Source of the DNA: Nostoc sp. PA-18-2419
Lineage (GTDB): Bacteria; Cyanobacteriota; Cyanobacteriia; Cyanobacteriales; Nostocaceae
Assembly (NCBI RefSeq): GCF_005869855.1
Contig: NZ_SZNH01000034.1
Span: 21,632-55,131, forward strand
Length of the DNA stretch: 33,500 bases
Direction of reading: 5' to 3'
Under the pieces are notes generated by a model. The model saw only the letters and a list, made by a program, of their open reading frames with translations. It was not told the origin of the DNA and searched no databases. Below, piece after piece: positions 26,652 through 33,500 of the stretch (positions are counted from its first letter, which is position 1; each line of letters opens with the position of its first letter). The position numbers were made by a program, and so were the translations under genes.

Positions 26652-27392
26652 TTAGCTTGAAAAATTCTCTTTGACTCGTCTATTGTTACTATTTGCCATT
26701 GCAGTAAAGAAGCTAGCATCAACCCATTGTCGAGAAATTTCAAAAGCTTCAAAATACCCATCTTTTTGACCTAATTCTCGTGCCCAAAATCGAGATAAAA
26801 TCAGGATTGCATCGAGTTGCATAAATGCTTTGTTTGCTTCGGATTCATAACAACCAATAGCAGCGACTTTTTCTTGAATAACAGAGGTAATATCTACAAA
26901 AAAGTTCGGTTCAAAGCCACGTAAAAAAACAGGTGGTGCTGAATACCATAAAGGTATGTTTTTACGGGTAGCAACATTAGAAACTGCGATCGCACACACT
27001 TCATGATCTCTATGTCCATATTTTTCAGGTTGTGGTGCGTGAGTAATAATCAAATCCGGCTGCCAACGCTCAATAGCTTCTTCAGTAACTTTAATTACTG
27101 CTTGTGTTGAGAAATTGCACTCTTCAAGTGCGTGAAATTCATAATTGGCACCGATGATTTTACCAGCTGCATCTGCTTCTTGATGACGTGTACCCTTAAC
27201 AGATGAACTAGAAAGGCTACCATCAGTCAAAATTAAGCAACGAACATTCCACCCTGCCTTCGACATCAAACTGAGAGTACCAGCAGCAGGTAAAACTTCA
27301 TCATCAGCATGAGCATAAATTGTTAACACAGTTTGCTGACTAAAGTTGTTACAGTCTAAATGAGTATTCATGGCTGTTTTCGAGTTTGTCAT
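26652..27392 (-). CDS. PIG-L/LmbE-family deacetylase
   Basis: Members of this zinc-dependent family remove acetyl groups from N-acetylglucosamine-containing molecules. The protein has 246 residues. The metal-binding motif reads AHADDE (27-32), where most members have AHPDDE; His28 and the two Asp are kept. The second site, GHRDHEV (H127, D129, H130), is normal. No signal peptide or membrane span is seen, so the product acts in the cytoplasm. The first seven residues overlap a repetitive 'gtcattagtcattggtcat' sequence, so the true start may be the in-frame ATG at 27371. The glycosyltransferase gene ends 64 bases upstream on the same strand, which suggests a joint role in making or modifying an amino-sugar polymer. 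The substrate is inferred from family and context only. Confidence 0.88.
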   Translation of the reverse strand: MTNSKTAMNTHLDCNNFSQQTVLTIYAHADDEVLPAAGTLSLMSKAGWNVRCLILTDGSLSSSSVKGTRHQEADAAGKIIGANYEFHALEECNFSTQAVIKVTEEAIERWQPDLIITHAPQPEKYGHRDHEVCAIAVSNVATRKNIPLWYSAPPVFLRGFEPNFFVDITSVIQEKVAAIGCYESEANKAFMQLDAILILSRFWARELGQKDGYFEAFEISRQWVDASFFTAMANSNNRRVKENFSS

Positions 27393-27456
27393 TAGTCATT
27401 GGTCATTTGTCATTTCTTCCCCTGCCTCCCTATTTTCCTAATCCCCCTCATAGCTC
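27393..27456. repeat. Low-complexity repeat between the PIG-L and glycosyltransferase genes
   Basis: The short gap holds the words attagtcattggtcatttg and a pyrimidine-rich stretch (cccctgcctcc). Related words occur at 3372-3392 upstream of valS. These belong to common intergenic repeats of such genomes; no terminator is evident, so transcription may pass through. Confidence 0.45.
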
Positions 27457-29439
27457 TTACGCCTCTTTCGGAGGTTGCCAAACAGATGCGCGGATAATAG
27501 CCGACAAAAGTAATAAGTTATAAATAGCCCATGCACCATTGAGTAGGTGGACTTCAGGATAATTAAGATGGCCGATTGCGAACCGATAAAGGCTCCATAA
27601 TATTCCCAAGATGGTCAAGATAAAAACGACGATTTGTGGCCAAACTAGCGACAGATAAATGCCTGATTGCCGTTGTTTAGGTGTGACTTGGAAATTAAGT
27701 TTTTGTCCTGTGAATACACTCCAGACGGCTTTAATTAATAAAGGAAATAAAGCGATCGCGTATTGTTCGGAACGCCAAACCTCTCTTGCTGGAATGCCCC
27801 AGCTGGCTGCAATAAAAGTCATGCGGTTAATAATAAAAGCTGGAAAAAAGTGTAAAGCAAAGTCAGGTCCGTAGGTTTTAACTGGAATAATATCCGTGAA
27901 AAAATAGATAATTGGACAAGAGATAAAAATCAAAGTTGCAAAACCAGAAAAATAGCTATACATCGTTTTAAAATAATGCAACCTTTGCCAAAAACTTAGC
28001 CCTGACTTTGTTAACGGATTTTCTCTCAATAGTACTTGAATTGTTCCTTGTGCCCAGCGTAGCCGTTGTTTAAGAGTAGAACTTAGGTCATCTGGTGCTA
28101 AACCTTCTGCCAGTAATTCATGATGATAAATAGATTTCCATCCCGCACCATGCAGACGCATCGCTGTATTCATATCTTCTGTAATACTATTGCTCGATAC
28201 GCCACCAATTAATTGAAATTCATTTAAACGTTTTTCGTCTTTAGCAAACTCATCAGCAAAATATTGCAGTCCAACACTAATTAGTGCTTCCCGCCTCAAA
28301 AGGGCATTTGTACCTGTGTAAAAAGCAGCATTCATGCCATCTTTACCCTGTTGAAGCGGCCCATAAAATAAATTTGCTCGATGTCCAAAAGGATCGCCCG
28401 CAGGAATGTTGTAAAAATCCTGGCGGGTCTGGACAAAAGCAATTTGATTCTGGTCATATTTCCCTGTGAAAAGATTATAAGTATAGAAATAAGGCAGAAC
28501 TCGTTTAATAAATTGTGGTTTGGGAATATGGTCAGCATCTAGGGTGAGAATAAACTGTCCGGAAGTTTCTCCAGAAAAAATTGCATAATTGAGGTTACCT
28601 GCTTTAGCGTGATGCGGTATACCAGCTGGTTTAGGACGAGCAATGTAGCGAAAACGAGCGAGTTCAACTAGTTCTATTTCTTTCTTACGAATAGCTTCTT
28701 CTAAGGCTTTGCGTTCGGTAGTCAGGCGTTCGCTTATACTTTGATGTTGTGGAGGTAACCAAAGAATAAACTCTCGCAGACTTTGCATAAATCCGCTAGT
28801 AAACTGGTTTTCTTGTGATTGTGATGAAGCTTGCAGCCATTCTTCAGCGGCTTGAGTGTTAGGTGCAAGATTTTCTAGTTGCTTCAAGCGCTCTAACAAC
28901 CAAAAGTGTTCTGCATCAATTCGTTCTGCTTCCTGCTGTAGTTGTGGTGAGAGCAAATCCTCAATACACAATCTTTCTGTCATTGCTCGCATCTGAGGCG
29001 AGTTACCATCATCCAGTACATAAACACGTAACTTTGTTGGCGGGTAATCCATTGCTAGAGCAGCTTTGGCAGTTTCTTCTACAATTTCCGGTGGCTCGTT
29101 GTAACACGTTACAAACACATCCACTGTTGGCCAGTCGGATCTTGGTATCGGTGGTGTCATCTGGTCGAGGGATTTAATTTGTCGAACTAAAGGCCGCCAC
29201 AACCCAATTACAAACATCACACCACCGAAATAGCTATAAATTTCAGCTATTAGCAAAGGAATAGAGATCCAAAGCGCATCAAAATTAATCGAATGGGTGA
29301 TACGCCATTGCAAATACCAGATACCAAAAATTAAATTGATTTCTGCCAAATAGCGAAATAACAGCGTTCTTTTTTTAAGTAACGAGCGGCTGTTTCCAGA
29401 AAAGTTTGGTGCATTATCAATAATAGAAACTGAAGTCAT
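27457..29439 (-). CDS. Cellulose-synthase-like membrane glycosyltransferase (GT2) with coiled-coil insert
   Basis: This 660-residue processive glycosyltransferase should polymerise an activated sugar and move the chain across the inner membrane. GT2 motifs are complete: D107 in DVFVTCYNEP, the DDG at 143-145, DxD at 301-303 (DADH), TGTN (375-378), TED (420-422) and QRLRW (458-462). Membrane helices are visible at about 30-80 before the catalytic domain and about 490-655 after it. No PilZ domain follows, so direct c-di-GMP control as in BcsA is not expected. Between DDG and the HAKAGNLN motif (277-284) lies a charged helical insert of about 105 residues (158-262), absent from BcsA. The flanking genes (DUF3131 upstream, PIG-L downstream) point to an exopolysaccharide locus. 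The sugar is unknown. Confidence 0.9.
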   Translation of the reverse strand: MTSVSIIDNAPNFSGNSRSLLKKRTLLFRYLAEINLIFGIWYLQWRITHSINFDALWISIPLLIAEIYSYFGGVMFVIGLWRPLVRQIKSLDQMTPPIPRSDWPTVDVFVTCYNEPPEIVEETAKAALAMDYPPTKLRVYVLDDGNSPQMRAMTERLCIEDLLSPQLQQEAERIDAEHFWLLERLKQLENLAPNTQAAEEWLQASSQSQENQFTSGFMQSLREFILWLPPQHQSISERLTTERKALEEAIRKKEIELVELARFRYIARPKPAGIPHHAKAGNLNYAIFSGETSGQFILTLDADHIPKPQFIKRVLPYFYTYNLFTGKYDQNQIAFVQTRQDFYNIPAGDPFGHRANLFYGPLQQGKDGMNAAFYTGTNALLRREALISVGLQYFADEFAKDEKRLNEFQLIGGVSSNSITEDMNTAMRLHGAGWKSIYHHELLAEGLAPDDLSSTLKQRLRWAQGTIQVLLRENPLTKSGLSFWQRLHYFKTMYSYFSGFATLIFISCPIIYFFTDIIPVKTYGPDFALHFFPAFIINRMTFIAASWGIPAREVWRSEQYAIALFPLLIKAVWSVFTGQKLNFQVTPKQRQSGIYLSLVWPQIVVFILTILGILWSLYRFAIGHLNYPEVHLLNGAWAIYNLLLLSAIIRASVWQPPKEA

Positions 29440-29537
29440 ATTAGTACTATTTGAGATTGAGGAGTTTGATTTTAGTCTGCTTCAAATTTTGTTTTTCACA
29501 ATCATGGTTTCAATTCATATCAATCTAAAAAATTAAA

Positions 29538-30974
29538 TTAATCGGCTAGTGGATGTCTACCTCTAGCTTTGTAAAGCAGACTTTCTAAAATAATTGCATT
29601 TGTATTTACGTCAACAGAAGCATTAACACCAAGTTGGGAATTTTCATATCGTCCTGAAAAATAGCCGCGATTTTTATCTGCTAAATTTTGAACAAAATCT
29701 CGTAGCTTTTTTGCATAAGGCTCATTAGGCATGAGTGCAAACCAAGAAAATGCTGCTTTTGTACTGAGAAACCGTAATTGAGGATAGGCTTTTCCTGTTG
29801 TGTTAACGGCTTGCCAAGCTTGACCATTGGAGTAGACGCTGTAATACAAAAAGTAAGGGAGACGATCTAAAGAATCTTCATTGACAGCAGTTAAAATTCC
29901 AGTACGTTTAAACCTTTGTAATTGCACTTGAAAAAGATTTTGTACTTGAGGCTTAATAGCATCATTCCAACCTATTTCTAAACCCCACAGTAAATAAGGA
30001 TCGTTTGTCAGGTAGTTACTAGCTCCAGAGTTTTTGAAATTCCGCTCATCGATTTGCAGCGTAATCCCATCAACTTGAACCGCTTTTGTTGGTGAATTAT
30101 TCAAAGCATTAGTAGCCTGAAGATTCCACAACTTTAAACAGTGAGCAGCATATTGCTCGTAGCCGAATCGCCCTTCCTGCACTTCGAGAAGTTTGTCTGC
30201 TTGGGGAATAGCACCATTTAACCAACCATCTTTGACAAGTTTCGATATCTGCCAACGAGCGACGATGCGATTAATCCGTGAAGCGAAGCTGTCGCCCTTA
30301 GGCGAATCGCGATACTCTGGATAATGCGATCGCATAACATGCAATCCAATCAAAAATCGCGCCATATCTAGAGCCGACCAACCACTTGTACCTTCGGGGT
30401 CGGGAGTGTTATCGAGATGGCGCATTTCGGCAGTGTGAGTGCTATAAGCTTTGTTGGGTAAATTAGTTGCAGGTAGCGGCAGTTTTTCCAATGTCCGTAG
30501 TAAGGCGTTCATCCGCTGTTGAAACATGTCTTGCGGCAATAAGCCTAACTGGTAAGCTGCATGAATTCCTAATAAGGCGCTACCCTGATCCCACCAAGTT
30601 GTCCAGGGCAAATTATCTACTGAATTAACTAAACCCGTTTGGGCATTCCAATTGCGATCGAAATACTTCCAAGCTTGTTGAGCCGCAATTCGATCCGCTT
30701 CTTCGGCCAATCGTGGTGGTGAGATTTTTAGCGAAGGAATAACAGGTTTTTCTGGGTTAGCTGTTGGTTTTGGTTTTAGCAGCAGTGGTGTTTTGGGAGC
30801 AATAGGTTCTGGTGTTTGGATATCAAGGTTAAAGTTATCAGGCGCAGCAATCAGCACAGATGGTGTAGGAGAGCATCGCCATGTCACAGTACTAGGGCAA
30901 AGCGGGGATTGCTGATTTGTCATCGCGTACAAAAATGATTGCAAAATCATGCTTTTGATGCCTCTTGTTGCCAT
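29538..30974 (-). pseudogene. DUF3131 protein, probably 5'-truncated remnant of a tandem-domain gene
   Basis: The 478-residue frame encodes one complete DUF3131 domain (about 90-478), a predicted all-helical carbohydrate-active fold, with landmarks GWSALDMARFLIGL, EGRFGYEQYAAHCLKLW and the end NAIILESLLYKARGRHPL. The first 25 residues or so (KSMILQSFLYAMTNQQ) instead match the end of a preceding DUF3131 domain, as in NSMILQSLLYTVMNQQ of the neighbour gene. A motif SVLIAAPDNFNLDI and a Pro-rich linker follow. There is no signal peptide although the relatives should be exported, and a stop codon lies directly before the ATG. I read this as the C-terminal part of a longer protein whose front is lost. 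It might still be expressed from an internal start. The glycosyltransferase gene starts 98 bases downstream. Confidence 0.7.
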
Positions 30975-31140
30975 TTATGTCTTCTTTGCCAACTCCGCAG
31001 GGGATAAACAGCCAACGGATTTGCCTGTGAATATACACCAGCCTCTGGAAATATCTTTTGGATGGATTTTGAATCATGATGTCTGTTGCTTGTACAAACT
31101 ACTGACTGCATTGACTCATGTACAAGTATTCCCAAATACA
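30940..31140 (-). pseudogene. Decayed end of a DUF3131 domain
   Basis: On the minus strand this stretch aligns by eye with the DNA encoding the end of the second DUF3131 domain of the upstream gene (plus-strand 31395-31500): cacaggcaaa against cacaggtaaa, and agcatgattttgcaatca against agtatgattttgcaatcc. The frame is interrupted, and about 30 bases around cccctgcggagttggcaaag (minus strand, near 30980-31005) are extra. It therefore seems to be the broken upstream part of the gene at 29538-30974. Confidence 0.5.
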
Positions 31141-31222
31141 ACTGGTTATTAACAAATACGCCTTTGTAATTACAGTAATTTCCCTTTCAATTTAGGGAGT
31201 GACAAATACACGACTTACGCAC

Positions 31223-33500
31223 TCAAGCCTTTTTGCTACTTGAAACCCAGTAACTTCCAGAACCATCAGAAATTAACTCGGTTCGTTGGATTGCAGTGTT
31301 GGGTAAACCTCGCCCAGAATTTCCCTTACTAACTGCTACCCACCAAGGAGACTTCATAGTGGTAGTCGGACGAATTAGGGGTTGTTGATTCATCACTGTG
31401 TATAGTAAGGATTGCAAAATCATACTATTGGTGCTGCTAGTGAAACCAACCGCTGTTTTACCTGTGGTTTCATAAAAGCCTTCATAAAATCCAGCCAATG
31501 GATTATATAAGTCAGTCGTTCCTTGGAGTAACTCTTGACTATACTTGTTCTCTGGCAGCAAAGCATGATAAGCAAAAGCTACTGCTGTACTTACCAATCG
31601 CCCCTTTGGTAGAGGTTGACCGTTATCTCCTAAAGCTGGCCAGGATTCACCTTTGCCAGTAATTGTGCTATGGACAGTGTAAGGCTGGCGATCAATTAAG
31701 GTTGTAGCTGAGGCTGTGAGGATGCCGGTGCGACGGTAACGTTCGGCTTGCACTTGGAAAATTGGCTCAAAGAGCGATCGCATTTGTGGATCTAGTCCAA
31801 ATTCCAAAGCATAAAGTAAGAAAGGATTGCTAACTGTGTATTGGTTTTGAGAGTTAGCATCTGTGCGACGGCGTTGGATTGGTACTTGTATTCCCTCTAC
31901 TGAGGCTGTTTGATATTCACCGCCAACAGCAGAATGCTCAACATTAAACCCCCATAGTTGAAAAGCACGCGCCGCATATTCTTCATAACCCAAGCGGGTT
32001 TCAGGGTTAACGCGAGTAATATATTGCCCATCTGGCGATTTACTGACAGTAGCACTAGAAAGAATACCTTCGCGCACCACACGTAAGTATGACCAATCCA
32101 GCACAATTTTATCTACCGCAGCCGTGTATTCTGGATGACAGGTTTTTAAGTTGTAAAGCGCTGCCAGTATTCTGCCTAAATCTAAAGCTGACCAGCCATT
32201 TCCATTTGGGACTGGATTTCCACCGTAATCTATTGATTGCAGCGTTCTGGTATCGTAACCCCGACTCGGCAATTCCTCAGCAAATAAAGGTAATTTTGTC
32301 AAGGCTGCTAAAAGATGACGGGTGCGCCCTTCAAATTCTTTGGGGGTAATTATATCGAGCGATCGCGCTGCGTGGAGTGCTGCCAGATAATCTCCCAAGC
32401 CCCAGAGAGTTGCACCCTTGAAATCGCTGCGATCGTCAATCAGTCCACTTTTAGAATGATAATTTGCTTGAAAGTATCCCCAAGCTGCCTCTGCATAGCG
32501 CCGTTCAACAACGCTAAGCGGTCGTTCTAACTTGAGGTTAGACGATGGTTGCGGACTATCTACTGGTGGAATCGGTGCAACAACCACTTCTGTAATTTTA
32601 GAAGTATCCGCAGGGGTTGGGGTAGGAACTGTAACAGGATTTGCTTGATTTGAGGGTGTTACGTTCTCACTGGGCTTAGTAGTAGCTACACTCACAGAAC
32701 TAGAGGCAATTAAGGGGCGATTTCCCCTAGCTTTGTAGTATAAAATCTCCAAAATTAGCCCATTAGTATTACCTGTCAAAGCTTTATTGGGTTGTTTGGA
32801 TTCTTCATAAAGACCAGCATAGTAACCACTATCATCAGGACTGCGGAGATCCTTGACAACATCAAAAACTTTTTGAGCATAGGCATTATCTGGAAAAAGA
32901 TAGCGCCAGCCAAAAGCTGCTTTGGTGCTGATGCTGCGAAACTGGGGATAAGGCTGGTTAGTATCTGTAATTGTTGCCCAGTTTACACCGTTGGCGTAGA
33001 CGGTATTGTAGAGAAAATAAGGTGCTTGGTCGATATTGTCTTCTGTGACCGCAGTTAATTGACCTGTGCTATCGTAACGCCGTTTTTGCACATCTAAAAC
33101 TCTCGCAGCAAAATCAGCTAACTCACCTTGCAAGCCAAATTCGATCCCATCAAGGATATAAGACTCGCTAACAACATAATTATTAGCGTTGGTGCTTTTA
33201 AAATCACGGGTATCAACGGGAATTTGCACACCATTAATTTCGACTAGCTTAAACGGTTCTAAAGCAATAGCTTTTGGTGCAGCAAAACCCCAAAGTTGAT
33301 AACCTCTGGCACCATATTCTTCGTAGCCGAGTCGTCCTTCTTGCACGAGTAATGTTTTGCTGTCAGGGAGAACAGTAGCGCCAAAAAGTTGTTCATCTTT
33401 GAGCGATCGCCCAACTTGCCACTTGGCTACAATTCCTTTGAGCCAATCATTATATTGTGGATGACAGCTGCGGATGACATCAAATGCAGCTAGGATTCGA
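31223..33500 (-). CDS. Tandem DUF3131 protein (5' end outside the window)
   Basis: The frame runs from the right edge of the window to the stop at 31223, giving at least 758 residues; the GTG at 33346 is internal. It contains the second half of one DUF3131 domain (to about residue 260, ending LILEILYYKARGNRPL), a Pro/Thr/Ser/Val-rich linker of about 65 residues, and a second full domain (about 345-700, with GWSALDLGRILAAL and ETRLGYEEYAARAFQLWGF). A short tail ending SSSKKA follows. DUF3131 (PF11329) proteins are predicted to act on or bind polysaccharides, and cyanobacterial genomes often place them by GT2 synthases. The linker suggests an extracytoplasmic protein, but the signal peptide would lie outside the window. 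The next gene on this strand (29538-30974) is a broken relative, and the two were probably formed by tandem duplication. Confidence 0.85.
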   Translation of the reverse strand, partial: RILAAFDVIRSCHPQYNDWLKGIVAKWQVGRSLKDEQLFGATVLPDSKTLLVQEGRLGYEEYGARGYQLWGFAAPKAIALEPFKLVEINGVQIPVDTRDFKSTNANNYVVSESYILDGIEFGLQGELADFAARVLDVQKRRYDSTGQLTAVTEDNIDQAPYFLYNTVYANGVNWATITDTNQPYPQFRSISTKAAFGWRYLFPDNAYAQKVFDVVKDLRSPDDSGYYAGLYEESKQPNKALTGNTNGLILEILYYKARGNRPLIASSSVSVATTKPSENVTPSNQANPVTVPTPTPADTSKITEVVVAPIPPVDSPQPSSNLKLERPLSVVERRYAEAAWGYFQANYHSKSGLIDDRSDFKGATLWGLGDYLAALHAARSLDIITPKEFEGRTRHLLAALTKLPLFAEELPSRGYDTRTLQSIDYGGNPVPNGNGWSALDLGRILAALYNLKTCHPEYTAAVDKIVLDWSYLRVVREGILSSATVSKSPDGQYITRVNPETRLGYEEYAARAFQLWGFNVEHSAVGGEYQTASVEGIQVPIQRRRTDANSQNQYTVSNPFLLYALEFGLDPQMRSLFEPIFQVQAERYRRTGILTASATTLIDRQPYTVHSTITGKGESWPALGDNGQPLPKGRLVSTAVAFAYHALLPENKYSQELLQGTTDLYNPLAGFYEGFYETTGKTAVGFTSSTNSMILQSLLYTVMNQQPLIRPTTTMKSPWWVAVSKGNSGRGLPNTAIQRTELISDGSGSYWVSSSKKA

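Noticed and set aside
27457..29439. Calling the GT2 gene a cellulose synthase (bcsA)
   Set aside because: Motifs fit the superfamily, but there is no PilZ domain, there is a large insert, and no bcsB-type gene is near, so the polymer cannot be named.
30949..31152. Plus-strand frame of 67 codons in the gap between the two DUF3131 genes
   Set aside because: The same DNA on the minus strand matches the end of a DUF3131 domain, so the plus frame is a shadow of the relic.

Overview
The window looks like a chromosomal segment of a filamentous cyanobacterium, probably of the Nostocales. The evidence is the many HIP1-type GCGATCGC octamers (for example near 960, 4500, 5350, 10757, 11200, 11451 and 17827), a carotenoid hydroxylase of the CrtR type, a valyl-tRNA synthetase carrying the cyanobacterial CAAD membrane-anchor domain, and intergenic repeat families typical of Nostoc-like genomes. 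I see no tRNA, rRNA, CRISPR array, insertion sequence or phage gene.

Positions 1-13112 are mostly housekeeping and scattered single genes. They hold the 3' part of a sterol-desaturase-type hydroxylase convergent with crtR across a hairpin terminator, a 1.15 kb AT-rich gap, an LprI-like secreted protein, valS with CAAD, a small coiled-coil hypothetical, an ABC1/UbiB-type kinase on the minus strand, recN, and a probable outer-membrane beta-barrel protein.

Positions 13318-26472 form a signalling island. In order it contains a 1573-residue hybrid histidine kinase (GAF, CHASE3, PAS, 2 GAF, kinase, 2 REC, HPt), a coiled-coil protein, an inner-membrane OmpA-type protein with a large cytoplasmic part, a Ras/Rab-like small GTPase, and a second hybrid kinase. 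These are followed by the three parts of a partner-switching module: an RsbW-like ATPase, a REC-PP2C phosphatase and an STAS antagonist. The two kinases end in nearly identical REC-HPt cassettes. The OmpA-type protein has five 23-residue repeats and a domain that resembles longin/roadblock folds by eye. Next to a GTPase that has lost the usual catalytic Gln, this suggests a peptidoglycan-anchored GTPase regulator, and it is the best candidate here for an undescribed system.

Positions 26652-33500, all on the minus strand, look like a polysaccharide locus: a PIG-L-type deacetylase, a cellulose-synthase-like membrane glycosyltransferase with an unusual insert, and two tandem DUF3131 genes. One of these has a decayed upstream end and the other runs off the right edge. 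The outer-membrane protein at 11868 and the truncated DUF3131 protein share a short motif around LIAAP-x-NFN-x-D. That hints that the envelope protein and the polysaccharide enzymes belong together, possibly under control of the signalling island.
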